Assembly (NCBI RefSeq): GCF_001529295.1
Contig: NZ_LLWK01000029.1
Coordinates: 59,777 to 123,776, forward strand
Direction: 5' to 3'
Origin: Flavobacterium sp. TAB 87
Lineage (GTDB): Bacteria > Bacteroidota > Bacteroidia > Flavobacteriales > Flavobacteriaceae
DNA: 64,000 bases
Shown: in pieces, positions 26,063 through 34,245 of the stretch
Layout of the letters: each line of letters starts with the position of its first letter
Position numbering within the stretch: position 1 is the stretch's first letter
The notes under the pieces: model-generated
Databases searched by the model: none
What the model saw: the letters and a program-made list of their open reading frames with translations, nothing else
What the model was told of the DNA's origin: nothing
Position numbers and translations under genes: made by a program

Positions 26063-26911
26063 TTATTCCTGTAAAAAAGCAATAACCTTTTCATACAGTT
26101 CGTCGTCGTGCATGCCGTGTCCTAATCCTTTGGTTGAAATGAACTGACTGTTTTTCCAAGTGCTTGCAATTTTTTTTCCTTCGGTAAAGGCCACAACATC
26201 ATCTTCGGTATCGTGAGCAATAAATCCTTGAATGTTTATATTTTGAGCAAATTTCCTTCCAGAAAAGTCATCTATTTTAAAATTAAAATGCGTTAAAAAA
26301 CGAGCTTCCATTAAAGCGTACATTTTGTGATTAAGGCTCAAGAGGTTCACATAATTTTCTAGCAACGTCTTTAAATCTGATGGAGCCCCAAGAATAACCA
26401 TTTTTTGAATAGTAGTATTGGGAAATAAATGTTGGTGATACACGCAAGCAATTCCGCCGATAGAGTGGCCAATAATAATGGTAGGTTGGTGTTTTTGGAC
26501 GGCTTTATTAATAAACTGTGCATAAAGCGGCACGTTAAATTCTTTGCCACTACTTTGTCCGTGCGCCGGTGCATCAATAGCGATAATGGTACTACCTGAT
26601 TTTTGAAGATAAGGCAATGTTTTTTGCCAGCGAGCAGCATTGCTTTCCCATCCGTGTACTAATAAAATTTTGGTTTCGTTGCCTTGCCAAACATAGGTTT
26701 TAAAATGATGTTCGTCGTGCTGAAAAGTTTCGGTCTCGGTATGCTGTAAAATTTCAGGTAAATTTTCCTTTTGTAATTTTCCTATTCGCGGTTCGCTAAA
26801 TAAAGCATACGATAACGCCAGTGCTTTTTTTGGTTTTACATAACTCAAGCAGTTAATGTAAAAACCAACCGATTTTAAGGTTACTAAACGAATTCTCTTT
26901 TTTACTTCCAA
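26063..26911 (-). CDS. Alpha/beta hydrolase, TTG start
   Basis: A 282-residue alpha/beta hydrolase. The nucleophile elbow is GHSIGG (Ser about residue 147), the oxyanion region is LLVHGWESNAARW, and the catalytic His lies in KGLGHGMHDD near the C-terminus. The fold resembles serine esterases of the hydrolase_4/RBBP9-like type; the substrate is unknown. No in-frame ATG exists between the upstream stop and the conserved core, so translation probably starts at the TTG at 26911. The gene begins 21 bases past the terminator hairpin of the zinc-ribbon-family gene, leaving little room for a promoter, so it may depend on readthrough. Confidence 0.8.
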   Translation of the reverse strand: MEVKKRIRLVTLKSVGFYINCLSYVKPKKALALSYALFSEPRIGKLQKENLPEILQHTETETFQHDEHHFKTYVWQGNETKILLVHGWESNAARWQKTLPYLQKSGSTIIAIDAPAHGQSSGKEFNVPLYAQFINKAVQKHQPTIIIGHSIGGIACVYHQHLFPNTTIQKMVILGAPSDLKTLLENYVNLLSLNHKMYALMEARFLTHFNFKIDDFSGRKFAQNINIQGFIAHDTEDDVVAFTEGKKIASTWKNSQFISTKGLGHGMHDDELYEKVIAFLQE

Positions 26912-26935
26912 AACAAATTGCGGTATATAATAAAA

Positions 26936-26958
26936 AAAGCCTCGAAATTCGAGGCTTT
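26936..26958 (-). terminator. Terminator after the zinc-ribbon-family gene
   Basis: GCCTC-gaaattc-GAGGC with AAA/TTT extensions and a T run on the minus strand, 10 bases past the stop codon at 26968. Confidence 0.8.
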
Positions 26959-26967
26959 ATAAATTTG

Positions 26968-27747
26968 TTAGAACTTTGCAAATAATTGTTCCATTTTTTC
27001 TCTTTCTTCTTCAGCTAAACCGCTGTCAACCAAAATTCTTCCTGAATGCTCATCAGTGATGATTTTTTTTCTAGAAGCAATTTCAACTTGTGTTTGTGGT
27101 GGAATTGTAAAGAAAGAACCTGCCGAAGCACCTCTTTCGATAGAAACTACCGCCAAGCCATTACGAACACTAGTACGTATACGAGTGTAAGCAGCTAATA
27201 AACGGTCTTCGATTTGAGCAGCATACTCAGCAGATTTCTCAGTCAAGAATAATTCTTCTTTTTGAGTTTCAGCCATAATAGCATCCAATTCTAGTTTTTT
27301 GTGTTTAAGGTGATTCGATTTAGCCTCTAATCTTTCCTTAAGTCCATTAACTACATCTTTTTTATGTTCGATAGAACCTTTCATTTCTTTGATTTGCTTT
27401 TCAGCCAATTGAATTTCTAATTCTTGAAATTCAACCTCTTTAGTCAAAGAATTAAATTCTCTGTTGTTACGAACGGTCTCTTGTTGTTTAGTATATTTTT
27501 TGATTGAATCTTTGTGATCGTCAATAGCTATTTTTTTAGCTTTGATTTGCTCATCAATCATTTCAAGCTCTCCTTTTAATTTTTCAGTACGAGTGCTTAA
27601 ACCAGCTACTTCATCTTCTAAATCTTCAACCTCCAACGGAAGTTCTCCTCTTACATTTCTGATTTCGTCGATTCTTGAGTCAATTAACTGTAAATCGTAA
27701 ATTGCTCTTAACTTGTCCTCAACACTTAACTCTTTCGTATTCGCCAT
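26968..27747 (-). CDS. Zinc-ribbon-family coiled-coil protein lacking the zinc cysteines
   Basis: A 259-residue protein with a long coiled coil (about residues 35-190, heptads rich in Lys/Glu/Leu) followed by the conserved C-terminal module of the C4-type zinc-ribbon family (IPPQTQVEIASRKKIITDEHSGRILVD). In the family this module holds two CxxC knuckles; here the corresponding positions read GASAG and DEHSG, and the whole protein contains no cysteine. It therefore cannot form the zinc ribbon. It is the downstream gene of a pair with nif3 (3-base gap), a pairing common across bacteria. The family has been linked to nucleic-acid or ribosome-associated functions, but the role is unknown. Confidence 0.85.
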   Translation of the reverse strand: MANTKELSVEDKLRAIYDLQLIDSRIDEIRNVRGELPLEVEDLEDEVAGLSTRTEKLKGELEMIDEQIKAKKIAIDDHKDSIKKYTKQQETVRNNREFNSLTKEVEFQELEIQLAEKQIKEMKGSIEHKKDVVNGLKERLEAKSNHLKHKKLELDAIMAETQKEELFLTEKSAEYAAQIEDRLLAAYTRIRTSVRNGLAVVSIERGASAGSFFTIPPQTQVEIASRKKIITDEHSGRILVDSGLAEEEREKMEQLFAKF

Positions 27748-27750
27748 ATT

Positions 27751-28845
27751 CTATAAGTACTTAACTGGATTTGTATTTTCTTCTGATAAAATGATGGCAA
27801 AATTAAGGATTTTTTTCCGAAGAAAATCAACAATGTAATTTTTTGTATACCGTTCGCTTTCAAAATGACCAATATCTGCTAAAAGTAGTCGATTTTCGGC
27901 TTCATAAAACTGATGGTACTTTAAATCGGCAGTCAAAAACGCATCTGCTCCAGCATTAATTGCATTTTTTATGGCATAACTTCCAGAGCCACCCAAAACG
28001 GCAACTTTTTTTATCGATTTTTGCAAAAATTGAGAATGTCGAATACCATTTGCTTCCATCTTCTCTTTTACAAAAGTAAGAAAGTCAGCTTCTTGCATTT
28101 CATTTTCAAATTCACCAATCATGCCCAAACCAATATTTTGGTGTTCGTTTTTTAGATCATAAATTTCGTAAGCAACCTCTTCGTAGATATGACTCGTAAA
28201 AAGTGCTTTTAGTATTTTAGATTCCAAATGCTTTTCAAAAGTAACTTCAATTTTTATTTCAGAGGCTTCGATCAATTCATTGCGTTCACCAATAACCGGA
28301 TTACTTTTAGAATTTCCTCTGTAAGTTCCTGTTCCATTAGAAACAAAACTGCAATTTTCGTAATTGCCAATGGTTCCTGCTCCAACTTCAAAAAGTGCGC
28401 GTCGAACTTCAGCTGCATTTTCAGGAACAGTAAAAGTGATTAATTTTCGAATAAAATTTTGCTTCGGAATTAGAACTTTAGTGTTTGTAAGACCCAAAGC
28501 ATCACAGAATATTTTATTCACACCATATTGATGATTGTCCAAAGCCGTATGAACTGCGTAAATGCCAATATCGTTTTTTATAGCTTTTAAGATCGACCGT
28601 TCTACGTAATTTTTGCCTGTAATCTTTTTTAGTCCCCCGAATAAAATAGGATGAAAACAAACTACCAAATTACAGTTTTTGTTAATTGCTTCATCGATTA
28701 CACCTTCTAATGCGTCATGACAGACTAAAATTCCTGTGGCTTCGGCATTTTGATCACCCACCAATAAACCAACATTGTCAAAATCTTCGGCATAAGCCAA
28801 AGGCGCCATTTGTTCGAGAACATCAAGTATTTCTTTGATTTTCAT
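27751..28845 (-). CDS. Nif3-like dinuclear metal center protein
   Basis: A 364-residue Nif3/YbgI/YqfO-family protein (also annotated as GTP cyclohydrolase I type 2). The N-terminal half has AYAEDFDNVGLLVGD and the metal-binding CFHPILFGGLKKI and HTALDNH motifs. The C-terminal half has VAVLGGSGSYAIKNAI, ADLKYHQFYEA and DIGHFESE, which supply the remaining metal ligands. A central PII/CutA-like insert (about residues 125-235) makes this the long form. The start MKIKEILDVLEQ at 28845 fits the family; another ATG lies at 28851. It is translationally close to the zinc-ribbon-family gene downstream. Function remains unclear in the family. Confidence 0.92.
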   Translation of the reverse strand: MKIKEILDVLEQMAPLAYAEDFDNVGLLVGDQNAEATGILVCHDALEGVIDEAINKNCNLVVCFHPILFGGLKKITGKNYVERSILKAIKNDIGIYAVHTALDNHQYGVNKIFCDALGLTNTKVLIPKQNFIRKLITFTVPENAAEVRRALFEVGAGTIGNYENCSFVSNGTGTYRGNSKSNPVIGERNELIEASEIKIEVTFEKHLESKILKALFTSHIYEEVAYEIYDLKNEHQNIGLGMIGEFENEMQEADFLTFVKEKMEANGIRHSQFLQKSIKKVAVLGGSGSYAIKNAINAGADAFLTADLKYHQFYEAENRLLLADIGHFESERYTKNYIVDFLRKKILNFAIILSEENTNPVKYL

Positions 28846-28937
28846 CTGCATCAATTTTATCAAATTTTAACTTTCAACCTTTCGTATCCGAGCTGAAAAG
28901 AGAGACAAATTAACGAAAAATATTATACTTTCGTAAA

Positions 28938-29978
28938 ATGAAATTTCTCAGAATAATTTTATTTCCCTTTGCAATTGTGTACGGATGTATTACGAGTATT
29001 CGTAACTGGATGTTTGATAACGGAATTTTTAAATCAAATTCTTTTGATTTGCCCATTATTGCTGTTGGAAATTTGAGCGTAGGAGGAACTGGTAAAACAC
29101 CACAAATTGAACATTTAATTCGATTGCTTTCGCAACATTATAAAGTAGCGACCTTAAGTCGGGGTTACAAACGAAAAAGTGAAGGTTTTATTTTGGCAGA
29201 TGAAACGGTTACGGCGGCCATTTTAGGAGACGAACCTTTTCAGTTTTATCAAAAATTCCCTAAGATTCAGGTGGCTGTTGATGCCGATCGAAGCAACGGA
29301 ATTCGGCAATTGCTTTCACAAAAGACTAAACCAGAAATAATTTTATTGGATGATGCGTACCAACACCGCAAAGTAAAAGCTGGTCTTTATATATTATTGA
29401 CTTCTTACGGCGATTTGTATTCAAATGATTTTATTTTGCCTACCGGAAATTTACGCGAAAGCAGAAGTGGAGCCAAACGTGCAACTATTATTATTGTAAC
29501 CAAGTGTCCTGCAAATCTTTCGGCTCCAGAGCAAGACGAAATTAAACAAAAACTAAATCTAAAGACCGATCAAGAATTATTCTTTACCTTTATTGATTAC
29601 GATACTCGTGTTTACAGTGAGAGAGAGACACTTGAAGTGGCAGATGTAAAAAATCAGAAAAAATTAGTTGTAGCAGGAATTGCAAAGCCCACTCCATTTT
29701 TTGATTTTATTACATCGAATCAAGATAAATGTTTAACGTTTCCCGATCATCATGATTTTAGTGAGTCGGATATTGCAGTGATTCAAGAACGCGCACAAAG
29801 ACTAAAAATCATTACCACAGAAAAAGATTATGTGCGATTAATGAATACCGTTTTAGTGCCTCAATTGTATTATTTGCCTATCAAAAGTTCGTTTATTACT
29901 AATCAGAATCAGTTTGATTCTATAATTTTAGCTTATGTGGGATCAAGTTCAAGAAACCGTACAATTCATTCAATCTAA
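28938..29978 (+). CDS. lpxK: Tetraacyldisaccharide 4'-kinase
   Basis: A 346-residue inner-membrane-associated kinase that phosphorylates the lipid A disaccharide at the 4' position. An N-terminal hydrophobic helix (about residues 5-22) is followed by the Walker A AVGNLSVGGTGKTP (Lys about 56), SRGYKRKSEGF, VDADRSNG, and LDDAYQHRKVKAGL with the conserved D/H pair. A TTEKDYVRL motif lies near the C-terminus. Its 3' end overlaps the pnp start by 44 bases, so the two genes are translated from one mRNA. It is divergent from nif3; a near-consensus TACTTTCG lies just before the start. Confidence 0.95.
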   Translation: MKFLRIILFPFAIVYGCITSIRNWMFDNGIFKSNSFDLPIIAVGNLSVGGTGKTPQIEHLIRLLSQHYKVATLSRGYKRKSEGFILADETVTAAILGDEPFQFYQKFPKIQVAVDADRSNGIRQLLSQKTKPEIILLDDAYQHRKVKAGLYILLTSYGDLYSNDFILPTGNLRESRSGAKRATIIIVTKCPANLSAPEQDEIKQKLNLKTDQELFFTFIDYDTRVYSERETLEVADVKNQKKLVVAGIAKPTPFFDFITSNQDKCLTFPDHHDFSESDIAVIQERAQRLKIITTEKDYVRLMNTVLVPQLYYLPIKSSFITNQNQFDSIILAYVGSSSRNRTIHSI

Positions 29979-30747
29979 ATTTAATACTGTTCCCGAATAT
30001 GGAATTATATTGGGTTCGGGCTTAGGAAATTTTACAGAGGATATAACCATAGAATACTCGATACCGTATTCAGAGATTCCAAATTTTCCGGTATCAACAG
30101 TTGTTGGACATCAGGGAAAGCTTATTTTTGGAAAAGTAGGAGGTAAAAATGTGGTCGCCATGCAAGGTCGTTTTCATTATTATGAAGGCTATTCGATGCA
30201 AGAAGTTACGTTCCCAGTTCGCGTGATGAAGTACTTAGGTATCCAAAAGTTGATCGTTTCTAATGCTTCTGGTGGCGTTAATCCTGATTACGAAATTGGC
30301 GGAATTATTTTAATAAAAGACCATATTAATTTTACACCCGAGCATCCTTTACGTGGTAAAAATGACGAACGTTTTGGTCCGCGCTTTGTTAATATGAGTG
30401 AACCCTATTCGTTAAAAATGATAGCAAAAGCCAAAGAAATCGCTGCAGCGAATGCTATTAAAGTGCAAGATGGTATTTATTTTGGACTGCAAGGGCCGAC
30501 TTTCGAAACCTTGGCTGAATACAATATGGTGTACAGAATGGGTGCCGATTGTGTCGGAATGTCAACGGTTCCAGAAGTTATAGTTGCGCGACACATGAGT
30601 TTAGAAACTTTCGGATTGTCTGTAATTACAGATATTGGTCGAGACGGGTTTCTAGAAACTATATCCCACGAAGAAGTTTTGGAAGCTGCTAAGATGGCCG
30701 AACCCAAAGTTCGTTTGCTGATCAAAAACTTAATTGAAGGGTACTAA
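29935..30747 (+). CDS. Purine-nucleoside phosphorylase
   Basis: A 270-residue trimeric-type PNP (deoD2/punA class), which converts purine nucleosides and phosphate to the free base and ribose-1-phosphate. Visible motifs: GIILGSGLGNF, TVVGHQGKLIFG (phosphate-binding His), GRFHYYEGY, SNASGGVNPDYEIG, and the base-binding GPTFETLAEYNM and GADCVGMSTVPEVIVARH. It begins inside lpxK, overlapping by 44 bases in another frame, so translation is probably coupled. Length is normal. Confidence 0.96.
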   Translation: MWDQVQETVQFIQSKFNTVPEYGIILGSGLGNFTEDITIEYSIPYSEIPNFPVSTVVGHQGKLIFGKVGGKNVVAMQGRFHYYEGYSMQEVTFPVRVMKYLGIQKLIVSNASGGVNPDYEIGGIILIKDHINFTPEHPLRGKNDERFGPRFVNMSEPYSLKMIAKAKEIAAANAIKVQDGIYFGLQGPTFETLAEYNMVYRMGADCVGMSTVPEVIVARHMSLETFGLSVITDIGRDGFLETISHEEVLEAAKMAEPKVRLLIKNLIEGY

Positions 30748-30876
30748 ATCTATTAAATTTTAGTGGTTTGCTTGCTCTTTTAGCGACTATTTTAAATTCA
30801 AAAAAAATTCAGTTTTTACGGTACAAGTATGATTTTAATCATGTTCTTTGTGCATCTTATTCCTGAACTTTGTATT

Positions 30877-31245
30877 ATGAGAATATTGGTGATCATACTA
30901 TCGATGACGATGTTTCTAAAACCTGTTTTTCCGGTTATAGAATACATCGTTAATTATGATTACATCGTAAATGAACTTTGTGAAAACAAACAAATTCCCG
31001 AATTAAACTGCAACGGAAAATGTCATTTGATTAAAGAATTGGCTAAAGCTTCAGCTAGTGAATCAACCAATCCTACAGATAAAAAAGTAAATGTCAAAAT
31101 GTATGAGGTGGTTTACTTTCAAGAATTACAATCAATAAATTTCGACTTTTCTTCCTTTTTTAATCCATCTAAAGTACTAGTTACTTGGTTTAATAATTAC
31201 CACTATTTGGTAAATACTGTCATATTTCATCCTCCAGTAAAATAA
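30877..31245 (+). CDS. Small secreted or membrane-anchored protein with CNGKCH motif, copper locus
   Basis: A 122-residue protein. The N-terminal 20 residues (MRILVIILSMTMFLKPVFPV) are a signal peptide or membrane anchor. The mature part contains Cys35 and a conserved-looking PELNCNGKCHLIKEL motif (Cys45, Cys49, His50) that could bind a metal ion, then a Ser/Thr/Lys linker and a C-terminal aromatic segment ending FHPP. I recognise similar small proteins in flavobacteria beside metal-type TonB receptors but know no characterised member. ATG 30877 is preferred over ATG 30829, because the longer version would put MILIMFFVHLIPELCI before a complete signal peptide. It is first in a three-gene row with the lipoprotein and OprC-like receptor. 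Confidence 0.6.
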   Translation: MRILVIILSMTMFLKPVFPVIEYIVNYDYIVNELCENKQIPELNCNGKCHLIKELAKASASESTNPTDKKVNVKMYEVVYFQELQSINFDFSSFFNPSKVLVTWFNNYHYLVNTVIFHPPVK

Positions 31246-31266
31246 TCGGTTACAATACTATTTAAT

Positions 31267-31324
31267 ATCAGTATAGAACGTACTGATCATAAACAGTTGT
31301 CTAATAGCACTATTAGACACAACT
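31267..31324. repeat. Two adjacent inverted repeats between genes of the copper locus
   Basis: First, ATCAGTA and TACTGAT with a 7-base loop (31267-31287). Second, TCTAATAG-CA-CTATTAGA (31300-31317), perfect arms, extended outward by AGTTG and CAACT (31295-31324) with a 2-base bulge. No T run follows either, so neither looks like a standard terminator. They may be operators or RNA structures before the lipoprotein gene at 31349. Confidence 0.45.
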
Positions 31325-31348
31325 ACTTAACCTTTTATTGCAAAAAAA

Positions 31349-32194
31349 ATGAAAACTTCAATACAATATATTGTGGCATTATTTGTCGCTGTCTTAACTT
31401 TTACTTCTTGTTCCAATAATGATGATGCTGCTGCGACTGACATCGAGAAACTGAACTTAGTTACCAAATTTGAAAATGACCTGCATACTGTTGAAATGTA
31501 TTCGGAAACTGGATTTTTGCAGCAAGGTTTCAATGATATTAGTTTGCGTATTAAAGACAAAAAAACTTCAGAATATGTAAAGGATGCTGCAATTTCTTGG
31601 AAACCAATAATGCACATGAAAATGATGAGCCATTCTTGCCCATTTTCTACTATAGTTAAATCAGCAGAAAACAATTCGATTTACAAAGGATATATTGTTT
31701 TCCAAATGCCACAAAATGATTCTGAATATTGGAATTTACAAATCAATTATAGTATTGATGGAGCGAGCTTTTCCGTAGAATCTAACATTGATGTACCGAC
31801 AGTTGCAAAAAGAAATGTAACATCCTTTACAGGTACTGATGGCGTAAAATATGTTCTTGCGTTAATTGAGCCTACAAAACCCAAAGTGGCTACCAACGAC
31901 CTGAAGATAGGACTTTGGAAAATGGAAAACATGGATAGTTATCCTATTATGGATGGTTATACCATTAAAATTGATCCAAGAATGCCAAGTATGGGCAATC
32001 ATTCTTCACCAAATAATACAAATGCCATTCAGGACAAAGCAGGGGACTGGTACAACGGAAAAGTATCATTAACAATGACTGGATATTGGAAAATTAACTT
32101 GCAATTAGCAGACAAAAACGGAACAACCATTAAGGGTGAAACCGTTTCTGAAAAAATCGATTCAAGTAGTCTTTTCTTTGAAATTGAATTTTAA
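31349..32194 (+). CDS. Met/His-rich lipoprotein of the copper locus (YtkA-like)
   Basis: A 281-residue lipoprotein (lipobox FTSC, Cys21). Two tandem immunoglobulin-like halves of YtkA/FixH type can be guessed: the first holds a striking MHMKMMSHSC cluster (residues 88-97), the second holds KIDPRMPSMGNHSSPN. Both place Met and His as in periplasmic copper(I)-binding proteins. The gene lies between the CNGKCH-motif protein and an OprC-like receptor, only about 60 bases before the latter, so an operon is likely. A copper-binding surface lipoprotein that feeds the receptor is the inferred role. Direct evidence is limited to motifs and context. Confidence 0.7.
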   Translation: MKTSIQYIVALFVAVLTFTSCSNNDDAAATDIEKLNLVTKFENDLHTVEMYSETGFLQQGFNDISLRIKDKKTSEYVKDAAISWKPIMHMKMMSHSCPFSTIVKSAENNSIYKGYIVFQMPQNDSEYWNLQINYSIDGASFSVESNIDVPTVAKRNVTSFTGTDGVKYVLALIEPTKPKVATNDLKIGLWKMENMDSYPIMDGYTIKIDPRMPSMGNHSSPNNTNAIQDKAGDWYNGKVSLTMTGYWKINLQLADKNGTTIKGETVSEKIDSSSLFFEIEF

Positions 32195-32253
32195 AGAAGA
32201 GCGTAATCATCTAAAGCTTGTTCTTTACCGACAAGCTTTATAATTCAATATTT

Positions 32254-34242
32254 ATGAAAAAGTTAGTATCATTTTTAATGGTAGGTCTTGCTGTACATGC
32301 GTATGGACAAGAGTCTGCAAAAGATAGCCTTGATGTTATGCAATTGACAGAAGTGCTTGTAGTAGGAACGAAAACGCCACTGCACGAAAAGCAATTTAAA
32401 ACTCTTTCTTCTGTCGACGAGTTTTTACAAAAATCAAATAAAATTAATTTAATAAAGAGAGGCGCCTATGCTTGGGAGCCCTTGATAAACGGTATGGCTA
32501 CCGAACGAACTGTGGTTACTATTGATGGGATGCGGATTTTTGGCGCTTGTACCGATAAAATGGACCCCATAACTTCTTATGTAGAGGTATCTAATTTATC
32601 TGAAGCAACCGTATCATCTGGACAACAAGGTTCGTGTCATGGCAATACTATTGGTGGTTCACTCGATTTAAAAAGCAATAATACTAATACAGCGGTTCAA
32701 GGTTGGGATTTTGATTTTCTAACGGGATTTGAGTTTAATAATAAGCAAAAAATCGTCGGAGGTGGAGTAGATTATAAAAAAGGTCCCTTTTATATAAATA
32801 CTGATGCAATGTTTAGAGATGCCGACAATTATAAAGCAGGTAATACAGAAGAAGTACAGTTTTCGCAATTTCGAAAATTAAATATTTCTGCAACTGGAGG
32901 TTATCAATTAGCAGCTGATAAAACTATGGAAGCTTCAGTAATTTTTGATCGAGCAACAAATGTCGGTTATCCATCATTACCCATGGATGTTTCGTTAGCA
33001 CAAGCATTAATTACGTCTGTGAAGTTGGAGTACAAGCCAATAAATAAATGGTTGCAAAACTGGGAATCGAAACTCTATTACAATACAATCAAGCACCTAA
33101 TGGACGATACCAAGCGACTGTCAGTGCCGATCCACATGGACATGCCGGGATGGAGTGATACTTTTGGATTTTACAGCAATATAAAAGGAAGTTGGGCTCA
33201 ACATTCAGTTTCTGCCAATTTTAATGGTTTCTACAATCGTTCGCTAGCCGAAATGACGATGTATCCCGAAAATCCTAGCGAAAATTTAATGTTTATGTAC
33301 ACTTGGCCCGATGTGCGTACCGTATATTCGGGTGTTTATATTGAAGATAATTGGCATTTATCCGAGCAGTCTTCTTTAAAAATAGCGACTACTTTGGGTT
33401 TTCATTCCAATCACATCGCAAGTGAATTTGGCTTAGAAAGTTTGCAAATATTTTATCCAGATCTAGCCGATACACGATCGCGTTTCTTGCCAAGTATTTC
33501 GACAAATTACAACTATCAAAAAAATGAATTCTCTACTGGAGCAGGATTAGCTCTTGGGGAAAGAGCTCCCTCTGTTTCTGAAGGATACGGTTTTTATTTG
33601 TATAACAGTTTTGATAATTACGATTACATTGGAAATCCGAATTTAAAAAACGAACAATCATATGAAGTGAATTTCTACTTTGGCGTCACTAAAAAAAATT
33701 GGGCTGTAAAGATCACTTCAACATATTTTTATCTGAGTAATTATATTTTAGGAATTCCAGATGAAAATGTGGCTCCGATGACCATTGGTGCTAATGGTAT
33801 CAAAAGATATACTGCAATAGATTACGCTACTATTTGGTCAAATGACTTGGTTGTAAAATATAAGCTTAGTCCAAATTGGAAATGGAATGCGCAATTACAG
33901 TATTATATAGGAAGAGATGATAATAATAAAAGCTTGCCTTTTATGAGTCCGTTAGCGTATAGTACATCCCTCGAATTTTATAAATATAAATGGAACGCTA
34001 TTTTTTTAGTGAAAGGAAATGCAACTCAAACAAATTTTAATGCGTTTTATGGTGAAGATAAAACGCCAGCGTACGGAATTATTGACGCGAGTGTAGGTAG
34101 AAAAGTCAATTGGCTTAAGACCAATTTGCAGTTAAATACTGGTGTTGAAAATGTTTTAGATGCTAATTATAGTACGTACACGGACTGGAATAATTTACCA
34201 CGAATGGGAAGAAACTTTTTTGTAAATATTTCTTTGCGGTAA
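32254..34242 (+). CDS. TonB-dependent receptor, OprC/NosA-like, probable copper importer
   Basis: A 662-residue outer membrane receptor. Signal peptide to about HAYGQ, a TonB-box-like segment TEVLVVGTKT, then a plug with RTVVTIDGMRIFGAC. The plug contains Cys99-xxx-Met103 in ACTDKMDP, the exact spacing of the CxxxM copper ligand pair described for Pseudomonas OprC, and the barrel region has IHMDMPGW (His294, Met297), close to the HxM second half of that site. Another cysteine-histidine pair occurs in GSCHGNTIGG. ATG 32254 is preferred over an upstream TTG. It is third in the row after the two putative copper-binding proteins and convergent with the histidine kinase gene (3-base gap). Confidence 0.82.
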   Translation: MKKLVSFLMVGLAVHAYGQESAKDSLDVMQLTEVLVVGTKTPLHEKQFKTLSSVDEFLQKSNKINLIKRGAYAWEPLINGMATERTVVTIDGMRIFGACTDKMDPITSYVEVSNLSEATVSSGQQGSCHGNTIGGSLDLKSNNTNTAVQGWDFDFLTGFEFNNKQKIVGGGVDYKKGPFYINTDAMFRDADNYKAGNTEEVQFSQFRKLNISATGGYQLAADKTMEASVIFDRATNVGYPSLPMDVSLAQALITSVKLEYKPINKWLQNWESKLYYNTIKHLMDDTKRLSVPIHMDMPGWSDTFGFYSNIKGSWAQHSVSANFNGFYNRSLAEMTMYPENPSENLMFMYTWPDVRTVYSGVYIEDNWHLSEQSSLKIATTLGFHSNHIASEFGLESLQIFYPDLADTRSRFLPSISTNYNYQKNEFSTGAGLALGERAPSVSEGYGFYLYNSFDNYDYIGNPNLKNEQSYEVNFYFGVTKKNWAVKITSTYFYLSNYILGIPDENVAPMTIGANGIKRYTAIDYATIWSNDLVVKYKLSPNWKWNAQLQYYIGRDDNNKSLPFMSPLAYSTSLEFYKYKWNAIFLVKGNATQTNFNAFYGEDKTPAYGIIDASVGRKVNWLKTNLQLNTGVENVLDANYSTYTDWNNLPRMGRNFFVNISLR

Positions 34243-34245
34243 AAA

